Shown: positions 1-4,986 of the stretch, in pieces
Layout of the letters: each line of letters starts with the position of its first letter
Numbering within the stretch: the stretch's first letter is position 1
Source: Desulfobulbaceae bacterium
GTDB taxonomy: Bacteria; Desulfobacterota; Desulfobulbia; Desulfobulbales; SURF-16
Assembly (NCBI GenBank): GCA_023230525.1
Contig: JALNXE010000146.1
Span: forward strand, 1-8,024
DNA length: 8,024 nucleotides
Direction: 5' to 3'
Made by a program: the position numbers and the translations under genes
Notes under the pieces: model-generated
Told to the model about the DNA's origin: nothing
What the model saw: only the letters and a program-made list of their open reading frames with translations
Databases searched by the model: none

Positions 1-7
1 AAAAATC

Positions 8-403
8 ATGCAGCGCTATATGTTGAAATCAAAAATCCACAAGGCAACCGTCACCCAGGCTGACCTGATGTATGAAGGAAGTCTGACCATCGATCGTGAC
101 CTCATGGCGGCCGTGGGTCTTTATCCATATGAAAAAATCAAGATTTATAATATTTACAACGGGGAGCGTTTCGACACCTATGCCATTGAGGGTGCGCCCG
201 GCTCCGGCATCATCGGGCTCAACGGCGCGGCGGCCAGGAAGGGGATGGCGGGAGATCTGATCATCATCGTCAGTTACGCCCTTTACTCCGAGGAGGATCT
301 GAAAAATTTTGAGCCCCAGGTGGTGATCCTTGACAGTCAGAACAGAATCAAGGAAAGGGCCAAGACCCATTTCGCCGACAGCGTCCTCACCCGTGATATC
401 TGA
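8..403 (+). CDS. panD: Aspartate 1-decarboxylase (pyruvoyl enzyme)
   Basis: Converts L-aspartate to beta-alanine and CO2 in the cytoplasm, for pantothenate and CoA synthesis. The 131-residue product has the usual family length. The self-cleavage site is visible as Tyr22-Glu23-Gly24-Ser25: the chain should split after Gly24 and Ser25 become the pyruvoyl group, giving a short beta and a longer alpha chain. Thr57-Tyr58 (within RFDTYAIEG), used in processing and as proton donor in the family, and the NGAAA segment near residue 72 are both present. The start at 8 aligns with the E. coli protein, which likewise has Met, three residues and then Met-Leu. An ATG at 20 is the alternative. Only 7 bases precede the start, so ribosome site and promoter are outside the window. 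mqnB follows after 2 bp, suggesting coupled translation. Family assignment is very secure. Confidence 0.97.
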   Translation: MQRYMLKSKIHKATVTQADLMYEGSLTIDRDLMAAVGLYPYEKIKIYNIYNGERFDTYAIEGAPGSGIIGLNGAAARKGMAGDLIIIVSYALYSEEDLKNFEPQVVILDSQNRIKERAKTHFADSVLTRDI

Positions 404-405
404 AC

Positions 406-1071
406 ATGTACCTGCTTGTCGCGGCAACGGATCTCGAGCTTGAACCGGCCAGACAGGCCCTGGCCGGCGCGCAGAATGTGGCTTACCTGCTGTCCGGGGT
501 CGGCCCGGTGGACGCCGCCTTCAGCCTGACCCGCTATCTGTCCCTGCATTATCAGGTCTCGGCGGTCCTCAACGTCGGGGTGGCCGGGGCCTATCTCCAC
601 ACCGGGCTTGAGGTGCTTGACCTGTGCGTGGCCCAGCAGGAGGTGCTGGCGGACCTGGGCATCTGTTTTACCAACCGGATTGAGCCGTTGACCATTGATG
701 CCCTGGCGGTCAACCGGGAGTTTGACCTGGAAAATGAGCTGTTTCAGGAGGCCCGGAAAATTCTGGATTTTGAAAACATCCCTTTTGTCAGCGGCCGGTT
801 TCTCACGGTGAACTGCGTCAGCGGCACCGGCCTGCGGGGTGATTACCTGCACACGGCCCATCAGGCGATCTGTGAAAACATGGAAGGGGCTGCCCTGGCC
901 AGGGTCTGCCAGGGGTTCGGGGTTGATTTTTTTGAGCTGCGCTGCGTGAGCAACATGGTTGAGGACCGCAACCCGTCGCAGTGGCGGCTGAAAGAGGCCT
1001 CGGCCGCAGCCGGTTTTGCCGTGGCCAAGGTGGTGCGCGGATTGAGCGGCGCCGAATTGTCGCGTTTTTAG
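406..1071 (+). CDS. mqnB: Futalosine hydrolase
   Basis: Hydrolyses futalosine to dehypoxanthine futalosine and hypoxanthine in the cytoplasm, an early step of the futalosine route to menaquinone. The 221-residue product belongs to the nucleoside phosphorylase/hydrolase fold. Visible marks are SGVGPVDAA (residues 30-38), NVGVAGAY (56-63), the ribose-binding ENMEGAALA segment (157-165) and the C-terminal SNMVEDRNPSQW stretch. In that stretch Asp187 is a candidate for the purine-base acid (inference from related nucleosidases). The start ATG lies 2 bp after the panD stop and has no clear Shine-Dalgarno sequence, so translation probably depends on ribosomes leaving panD. The nearby mqnD strongly supports futalosine hydrolase over a general MTA/SAH nucleosidase. 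The stop codon TAG (1069-1071) touches the first base of a heptamer repeat array, so an insertion seems to have landed directly at the gene end. Confidence 0.92.
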   Translation: MYLLVAATDLELEPARQALAGAQNVAYLLSGVGPVDAAFSLTRYLSLHYQVSAVLNVGVAGAYLHTGLEVLDLCVAQQEVLADLGICFTNRIEPLTIDALAVNREFDLENELFQEARKILDFENIPFVSGRFLTVNCVSGTGLRGDYLHTAHQAICENMEGAALARVCQGFGVDFFELRCVSNMVEDRNPSQWRLKEASAAAGFAVAKVVRGLSGAELSRF

Positions 1072-1112
1072 TGAGGAGTGAGGAGTGAGGAGGGAGGAGG
1101 GAGGAGGGAGGA
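1071..1112 (+). repeat. Heptamer tandem array, left arm
   Basis: Six perfect 7-bp units run without interruption: three GTGAGGA (1071-1077, 1078-1084, 1085-1091), then three GGGAGGA (1092-1098, 1099-1105, 1106-1112). The array starts at the last base of the mqnB stop codon. Its first 28 bases match the reverse complement of 1262-1289 at 25 of 28 positions, so the two arrays form a long inverted repeat around the REPIN-like element. The purine-rich unit resembles a Shine-Dalgarno sequence, but no convincing gene starts from it. Short heptamer repeats are known from several bacterial groups; the role here is unknown. Confidence 0.93.
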
Positions 1113-1135
1113 GACGATTCTGTTGCAGCCGGCAG

Positions 1136-1196
1136 GAGCGGGCCATGCCCGCGATCATTGTTCCATTGTGCTCAAGGTCGCGGGCATGGCCCGCTC
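1136..1196. repeat. REPIN-like inverted pair of REP hairpins
   Basis: A perfect 19-bp inverted repeat: GAGCGGGCCATGCCCGCGA at 1136-1154 and its exact complement at 1178-1196, separated by 23 bases. Each arm is itself a small palindrome (GCGGGC, three-base loop CAT or ATG, GCCCGC), so the region can fold either as two hairpins or as one long stem. Read outward to inward, the bases just before the arms are GCAG on the left and GTAC on the right, similar to the GTAG-type head of known REP sequences. The GAGCGGGC...GCCCGCGA core resembles proteobacterial REPs. Two REPs facing each other define a REPIN, the non-autonomous element mobilised by RAYT transposases. No RAYT gene is present in this window. 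The structure is certain; membership of the REP family is inferred. Confidence 0.8.
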
Positions 1197-1261
1197 GTAC
1201 CCTTGGTGCATGCGATCTCTCTGAAATGAAAAAGGGGAGTTATTTTGACTTTTTACGGTAC

Positions 1262-1289
1262 TCCTCACTCCTAACTCCTCACTCCTTAC
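1262..1289 (-). repeat. Heptamer tandem array, right arm (inverted)
   Basis: Four 7-bp units: TCCTCAC, TCCTAAC, TCCTCAC and TCCTTAC. These are the complement of the GTGAGGA family seen at 1071-1112, with single-base variants at the third position. It ends 10 bases before the mqnD start codon. In mRNA this arm could pair with 1071-1098 (25 of 28 positions), closing a stem around the REPIN-like element. The pyrimidine-rich CTCCTTA stretch also resembles the 3' end of 16S rRNA, the opposite of a ribosome-binding site. Confidence 0.88.
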
Positions 1290-1299
1290 TTCTGAAATT

Positions 1300-2133
1300 A
1301 TGCTGACCATCGGTTTTTCACCCTGTCCCAATGACACCTTTATCTTCCACGGCCTGGTGCACGGGCTGACCGGGCCGGCATGCCCGTCTTTTGCCGAGCC
1401 ACTGCTGGCTGATGTGGAAACATTGAATGGCTGGGCCATGGAACAGGCCAGGCTGGATGTGACCAAGCTTTCCTTCCATGCCCTGGGCCATGTGCTGGAT
1501 GACTATGTGCTGCTGCGTTCCGGCGGGGCCCTGGGCCGCGGCTGCGGGCCGCTGCTGGTGGCCCGGCAGCCTGTGTCCGGCCGGGATCTTGCCGGCAAAC
1601 GGATCGCCATCCCCGGCCGTTACACCACTGCCGCCATGCTGCTGAGGCTGTTCAGCCGGGCCGACTATGAAATGGTGCCCATGTCCTTTGAGACCATCAT
1701 GCCCTGTGTGGCCCGGGGTGAGGTGGACTGCGGGGTCATTATCCACGAGAGCCGTTTCACTTACCAAGAGCATGATCTCATCTGCCTGCAGGACCTGGGC
1801 GCCTGGTGGGAGGATGAGACCGGGCATCCCATTCCCCTGGGCGGCATTGCGGCCAGAAGAAGCCTCGGCCCGGAATTGCTCCGGCGGATCGAGGGCTGCA
1901 TCCGGCAAAGCGTGCAGCTGGCCTTTGCCGATGCCGGTAAAAGCCGCTCCTATATTAAAAGATATGCCCAGGAGCTGGATGATCAGGTCATCGCCAGTCA
2001 CATCGGGCTTTATGTGAACGATTTTTCGGAGGATCTGGGCACCAAGGGCATGGCCGCCGTCAATGAATTTCTGGTCCGGGGCCGGGCTGCGGGCATTCTG
2101 CCCGCCTCACCAAGGGAAGTTGTTATTTATTGA
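1300..2133 (+). CDS. mqnD: 1,4-dihydroxy-6-naphthoate synthase
   Basis: Splits cyclic dehypoxanthine futalosine to 1,4-dihydroxy-6-naphthoate, giving the naphthoquinone ring in the futalosine route to menaquinone. The 277-residue product has family length and the periplasmic-binding-protein-like fold of MqnA/MqnD. The diagnostic N-terminus GFSPCPNDTFIFHGL is at residues 5-19, followed by LSFHALGHVLDDYVLLRSG, the hinge-region IAIPGRYTTAA and CGVIIHESRFTY. His149 in the last is the likely catalytic histidine (compare His145 of the Thermus enzyme). PNDTF and IHESR argue for MqnD over MqnA. The start at 1300 is the first ATG in frame and gives the expected N-terminus, but no Shine-Dalgarno sequence precedes it: the upstream bases are the right heptamer array. 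It shares a pathway with mqnB but is separated from it by the 228-bp repeat composite. The last 15 codons include a perfect GC hairpin (2089-2105). Confidence 0.94.
   Translation: MLTIGFSPCPNDTFIFHGLVHGLTGPACPSFAEPLLADVETLNGWAMEQARLDVTKLSFHALGHVLDDYVLLRSGGALGRGCGPLLVARQPVSGRDLAGKRIAIPGRYTTAAMLLRLFSRADYEMVPMSFETIMPCVARGEVDCGVIIHESRFTYQEHDLICLQDLGAWWEDETGHPIPLGGIAARRSLGPELLRRIEGCIRQSVQLAFADAGKSRSYIKRYAQELDDQVIASHIGLYVNDFSEDLGTKGMAAVNEFLVRGRAAGILPASPREVVIY
2089..2105. repeat. GC-rich hairpin inside the mqnD 3' end
   Basis: GCGGGCA (2089-2095), loop TTC, TGCCCGC (2099-2105): a perfect 7-bp stem inside the coding sequence, 25 bases before the stop codon. It encodes the A-A-G-I-L-P-A residues. Its stem is close to the GCGGGC/GCCCGC stems of the REP arms at 1136-1196, but the flanking bases differ. 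A glycine, hydrophobic and proline stretch is also common at the end of MqnD proteins, so chance is quite possible. Confidence 0.5.
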
Positions 2134-2213
2134 ACTCGAGTTTCTGACTTGATCTATTTTGTCGAAATAACGGTATTTTTGTGACATAGTTGCTGCTCTG
2201 ATCTCCGTCATGG

Positions 2214-2297
2214 GAATTCAGGAGACAGGAAACAGAATTCAGAATGGTTGATTTTATTACGTTTTATTCTGGCTCCTGATTTCTGGCTACTGAATTC
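2214..2297. repeat. Imperfect inverted repeat built of 7-bp units
   Basis: The left arm 2214-2245 and right arm 2266-2297, each 32 bases, match as reverse complements at 25 of 32 positions, with a 20-base AT-rich loop. The left arm reads as heptamers CAGGAGA, CAGGAAA, CAGAATT, CAGAATG (2219-2246). The right arm reads as TATTCTG, GCTCCTG, ATTTCTG, GCTACTG (2265-2292), ending in AATTC. The 7-bp period and inverted layout are the same as in the element before mqnD, although the unit differs. A mobile or expanded repeat element is likely; a role as transcription terminator of mqnD is possible but there is no adjacent T run. Confidence 0.75.
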
Positions 2298-2333
2298 TCT
2301 GGAAACAAGCTGCCGGGACCATGAGAATATCAA

Positions 2334-2377
2334 TTTAATTTCAACATATTCCATAACTCAGAAAGTTGAATATTAAA
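2334..2377. promoter_or_regulatory. AT-rich inverted repeat, possible operator
   Basis: TTTAATTTCAAC (2334-2345) pairs with GTTGAATATTAAA (2365-2377): 12 base pairs with a single extra base in the right arm, around a 19-base loop. It lies 22 bp upstream of the first -35 candidate. This is the sort of place where an activator or repressor could bind, but the cognate regulator cannot be named from the sequence. Confidence 0.4.
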
Positions 2378-2401
2378 GAGCGGAATCCGCCATTACTCTT
2401 T
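2375..2401. promoter_or_regulatory. Nested inverted repeat overlapping a -35 box
   Basis: An outer pair AAAGAG (2375-2380) and CTCTTT (2396-2401) encloses an inner 11-bp palindrome GCGGA-A-TCCGC (2380-2390). The right outer arm shares its last two bases with the TTGACA box at 2400-2405, so a bound regulator would interfere with or contact RNA polymerase. The symmetry is seen directly; operator function is inferred. Confidence 0.4.
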
Positions 2402-2429
2402 GACAATTCGTGATAATTATTCCTGTAAT
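2400..2429 (+). promoter_or_regulatory. Candidate distal sigma70 promoter for ilvB
   Basis: TTGACA (2400-2405), 18-bp spacer, TGTAAT (2424-2429). The -35 box is perfect and the -10 box weak. It starts the sequence TTGACAATTCGT, which returns almost unchanged (TTGACAATTTGT) at the second promoter 72 bp downstream. Two AATTATT copies (2415-2421 and 2427-2433) overlap the spacer and the -10 box. Confidence 0.35.
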
Positions 2430-2471
2430 TATTGAACCCTTGCTTGATTTCGGTTATAGATGGATTGATGC

Positions 2472-2499
2472 TTGACAATTTGTAGTCAGCCGCTATATT
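2472..2499 (+). promoter_or_regulatory. Candidate main sigma70 promoter for the ilv operon
   Basis: TTGACA (2472-2477), 16-bp spacer, TATATT (2494-2499). This is the best promoter match in the window, with transcription expected near 2506, leaving a leader of roughly 125 nt before ilvB. Location and strand fit expression of ilvB-ilvN and possibly the genes beyond. The start point is inferred. Confidence 0.6.
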
Positions 2500-2629
2500 G
2501 GGACCCTGCCTAACTTGTCAGAAATCAACCATAAGTCGGCTCTCCGCAGCATGATTGTCAGCAGTGCGTTTACCGGGTTTTTTTGTTTTTCAATACCATT
2601 GCCATTAAATACTACAGCAGGAAAATCTT

Positions 2630-4330
2630 ATGAAAATCACAGGCGCACAGGCGTTGTTGAAATGCCTGGAAGAACAGAAGGTGGATACGATCTTCGGTTT
2701 TCCCGGAGGCGCAGTCATCGATTTGTACGACGAGATACTTCGATCCGACAAGCTTACCCATGTACTTGTCCGCCACGAACAGGCAGCAGTGCACGCTGCG
2801 GACGCCTATGCGCGGGTTACCGGTGATGTGGGCGTGGCCCTGGTAACCTCGGGGCCCGGCGCCACCAACACGGTTACGGGAATTGCCTCGGCCTACATGG
2901 ATTCGATTCCCATCGTGGTCTTTACCGGCCAGGTTCCCACGGGCCTGATCGGCAATGACGCCTTCCAGGAGGTTGACATTGTCGGCATCACCCGCCCGTG
3001 CACCAAACATAATTACCTGGTCAAAAATATCAATGACCTGGTGCCCACCATCAGAGAGGCCTTTTATATCGCCAGGTCGGGAAGACCGGGGCCGGTCCTC
3101 GTCGACCTGCCCAAGGATGTCATGGCCACCAGGTTTATCTTCCCGGAGCCGCAGCAGGTCAAGATGCGGACCTACCGGCCGACCTATGAGCCGCATCCCG
3201 GCCAGATTGAAAAGGCCTGCCGGGCGATTCTCAAGGCCAGGAAACCGGTTATTTACGCCGGCGGCGGCGTCATCCTTTCCAATGCCCATGAGGATCTGAC
3301 CCAGCTGGCCAGAACCGCCGATATCCCGGTGACCATGACCCTGATGGGCCTCGGCGGCTTCCCCGGCACCGATCCGCTTTCCATGGGCATGCTGGGCATG
3401 CATGGCACCTATTACGCCAATATGGCGGTGGCCAACTGCGATCTGCTCATTGCCGTGGGCGCCCGCTTTGACGACAGGGTCACCGGCAGGGTAGACGCCT
3501 TTGCGCCACATGCCAAGATCATCCATATTGATATTGACCCGACCTCCATCAGCAAAAACGTCAAGGTGCATATCCCCATTGTCGCGGACTGCAAGCATGC
3601 CCTGACCGCCATGAATACCTGGTTTACCCGCAGCGAGGAATTCAATGCCGGGGCCGAGAAGGAAAATCACGCGGCCTGGCTGCGGGAGATCAATGACTGG
3701 CGGGTGGCGCATCCCCTGGGTTATGTGGATACGCCGGATGTGATCAAGCCCCAGTTTGTCGTGCAGAAACTGCATGAACTGACCCATGGCGACGCCATCA
3801 TCACCACCGAGGTCGGCCAGAACCAGATGTGGGCCGCCCAGTTTTATCATTTCAATCATCCCCGGGCCTTCATGACTTCCGGCGGCCTGGGGGTCATGGG
3901 CTATGGGTTCCCCGCGGCCATCGGCGCCCAGATGGCGGCCCCTGGCCGGACCGTCATCGATATTGCCGGCGACGGCAGCATCCAGATGAATATTCAGGAG
4001 ATGGCCACTGCCATGCAGTATAAGCTGCCGGTAAAGATTGCCATCTTGAATAACGGGTTCCTCGGCATGGTCCGCCAGTGGCAGGAGTTGTTTTATGACA
4101 AGCAATATTCCGCCACGCCGCTTGATGTGGCGCCGGATTTTGTCGCCCTGGCCAGAGCTTATGGCGCAGTGGGTCTGCGGGCGACCAAACCCAGCGAGGT
4201 TGAGCCGGTCATCAAGGAGGCCCTGGCCACAAAAAATCTCGTGGTGATGGATTTTGTCATCGCGAGGGAAGAGGGGGTTTATCCGATGGTTCCCGCCGGA
4301 AAAGCGACAACTGAAATGCTTCTGGTTTAA
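2630..4330 (+). CDS. ilvB: Acetohydroxyacid synthase, catalytic subunit
   Basis: Condenses pyruvate with pyruvate or 2-ketobutyrate to acetolactate or acetohydroxybutyrate, the first common step of valine, leucine and isoleucine synthesis. It uses thiamine diphosphate, Mg2+ and FAD. The 566-residue product has the three-domain layout of the family. The N-terminal pyrimidine-binding domain has FGFPGGAVIDLYDE (22-35) and the catalytic glutamate Glu50 in VRHEQAA. The GPGATN segment and the QVPTGLIGNDAFQE loop follow. A central FAD domain follows, with the GARFDDRVTG motif. The C-terminal cofactor motif begins GDGS (Gly447-Asp448-Gly449) and ends with Asn474-Asn475. The QVPTGLIGNDAFQE loop and the adjacent ilvN favour acetohydroxyacid synthase over glyoxylate carboligase or catabolic acetolactate synthase. 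CAGGA (2618-2622) lies 7 bases before the ATG. ilvN begins 33 bp downstream. Confidence 0.97.
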   Translation: MKITGAQALLKCLEEQKVDTIFGFPGGAVIDLYDEILRSDKLTHVLVRHEQAAVHAADAYARVTGDVGVALVTSGPGATNTVTGIASAYMDSIPIVVFTGQVPTGLIGNDAFQEVDIVGITRPCTKHNYLVKNINDLVPTIREAFYIARSGRPGPVLVDLPKDVMATRFIFPEPQQVKMRTYRPTYEPHPGQIEKACRAILKARKPVIYAGGGVILSNAHEDLTQLARTADIPVTMTLMGLGGFPGTDPLSMGMLGMHGTYYANMAVANCDLLIAVGARFDDRVTGRVDAFAPHAKIIHIDIDPTSISKNVKVHIPIVADCKHALTAMNTWFTRSEEFNAGAEKENHAAWLREINDWRVAHPLGYVDTPDVIKPQFVVQKLHELTHGDAIITTEVGQNQMWAAQFYHFNHPRAFMTSGGLGVMGYGFPAAIGAQMAAPGRTVIDIAGDGSIQMNIQEMATAMQYKLPVKIAILNNGFLGMVRQWQELFYDKQYSATPLDVAPDFVALARAYGAVGLRATKPSEVEPVIKEALATKNLVVMDFVIAREEGVYPMVPAGKATTEMLLV

Positions 4331-4363
4331 CACCGGAAATAGATAAGAAAGCAGGGTATCCTT

Positions 4364-4849
4364 ATGAAACATACCATATCTGTACTATTGCAAAATAAAC
4401 CCGGAGTTCTGTCTCGCGTCACTGGCCTGTTCAGTGGCCGGGGCTTCAACATTGAAAGCCTGTCCGTCGCTCCGACCCTGGAAGCGGATGTCTCCTGCCT
4501 GACCCTGGTGACCGTAGGCGATAATAACATTGTCGAGCAGATCACCAAGCAGCTGCATAAGCTCATCGATGTCATCAAGGTCACGGATATCAGTGAGTTT
4601 GAATTCGTCGAACGGGAAATGGCGCTTATCCGGGTAAAGGCCGAGCCGTCAACCCGGGCCGAGATCCTGAGAATCTGCGACATCTTCAGAGGCAAGGTGG
4701 TGGATGTCAGCGCCAAGAGCTATGCCCTGGAGGTGACCGGCACCTGTGACAAGGTGCAGGCGATGATCGATATACTCCGTCCCATCGGCATTCAGGAGAT
4801 CGTGCGGACCGGCACCATTGCCATGACCCGCGCCAGCAAAAAATATTAA
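4364..4849 (+). CDS. ilvN: Acetohydroxyacid synthase, regulatory subunit
   Basis: Small subunit that activates IlvB and mediates feedback inhibition by valine. The 161 residues are close to the 163 of E. coli IlvH. An N-terminal ACT domain (about residues 4-75) carries NKPGVLSRVTGLFSGRGFNIESL; Gly14 and Asn29 sit where the IlvH valine-binding residues are, so the subunit is probably valine-sensitive (inference from IlvH). The C-terminal half (from about residue 80) matches the second, ACT-like domain with RAEILRICDIFRGKVVDVS and ends GTIAMTRASKKY. CAGGG (4352-4356) is 7 bases before the ATG. It forms a transcription unit with ilvB. ilvC, the next pathway gene and a common neighbour, does not follow; two hairpins and then psd do. 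Confidence 0.96.
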   Translation: MKHTISVLLQNKPGVLSRVTGLFSGRGFNIESLSVAPTLEADVSCLTLVTVGDNNIVEQITKQLHKLIDVIKVTDISEFEFVEREMALIRVKAEPSTRAEILRICDIFRGKVVDVSAKSYALEVTGTCDKVQAMIDILRPIGIQEIVRTGTIAMTRASKKY

Positions 4850-4859
4850 GCGATTGAGG

Positions 4860-4881
4860 GTCTGTCCGCAGGCGGGCAGAC
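4860..4881 (+). other. Short GC-rich hairpin after ilvN
   Basis: GTCTGTCCG (4860-4868) pairs with CGGGCAGAC (4873-4881) over nine base pairs, one of them a U-G wobble in RNA, with a four-base CAGG loop. It begins 11 bases after the ilvN stop codon. No run of T follows directly, so it is not a standard intrinsic terminator. It stands 17 bases before a second, longer hairpin. Confidence 0.6.
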
Positions 4882-4898
4882 GGCAGCATTATTTCATG

Positions 4899-4936
4899 GC
4901 AATAAACCGGTATCCCCCAGGATACCGGTTTATTGC
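4899..4936. terminator. Perfect 17-bp hairpin between ilvN and psd
   Basis: GCAATAAACCGGTATCC (4899-4915) and its exact complement (4920-4936) enclose a four-base CCCA loop. It lies about 50 bp after the ilvN stop and 50 bp before the psd start. Neither side has a T tract, so it does not meet the usual rule for Rho-independent termination. It could be a U-less terminator, a 3' end stabiliser of ilvBN mRNA, or an RNase processing site that sets different levels of ilvBN and psd message. The structure is certain; the terminator label is tentative. Confidence 0.5.
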
Positions 4937-4986
4937 GTCTCAGGAGAGATAGTCCGGCACACTTGCGGGCCAGGCGGAATTTAGAC

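Larger units (their letters stand above)
2134..2629. other. 496-bp non-coding region upstream of ilvB
   Basis: No convincing gene is present on either strand, and base composition is much richer in A and T than in the flanking genes. From left to right it holds: about 75 bp with only a weak AT hairpin (AAATA-ACGG-TATTT at 2165-2178, followed by T residues) as a possible mqnD terminator; an imperfect inverted heptamer repeat (2214-2297); an AT-rich inverted repeat (2334-2377); a nested inverted repeat (2375-2401); two promoter candidates (2400-2429 and 2472-2499); and a leader of about 125 bases that contains a T7 run (2578-2584) and a T5 run (2586-2590). The leader shows no Ile/Val/Leu-rich short peptide with its own stop, and no T-box consensus, so classical attenuation is not supported. 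Confidence 0.7.

Noticed and set aside
1071..1112. CRISPR array
   Set aside because: Units are 7 bp and directly adjacent, with no spacers and no cas genes.
1085..1306. 73-codon ORF across the repeat composite
   Set aside because: It is made of translated heptamers and REP arms (Leu-Leu-Thr-Pro-His-type residues), typical of spurious ORFs in such repeats.
2506..2629. T-box or other amino-acid riboswitch before ilvB
   Set aside because: No T-box AGGGTGG-type sequence and no strong terminator stem before the T7 run were found by eye.
2515..2826. Leader-located ORF from TTG that runs into ilvB
   Set aside because: It has no stop before ilvB, no ribosome site and no branched-chain-rich codon run, so it does not act as an attenuator peptide.
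2612..4372. 586-codon open frame on the minus strand opposite ilvB
   Set aside because: It is a shadow of ilvB codon bias: the + strand frame carries all the AHAS motifs, and the minus-strand product is rich in Gly, His and Asp with no recognisable domain.
4933..4986. Extended psd N-terminus from TTG at 4933
   Set aside because: It would start inside the 17-bp hairpin and add an Arg-rich tail absent from the family; ATG at 4987 gives the normal N-terminus.
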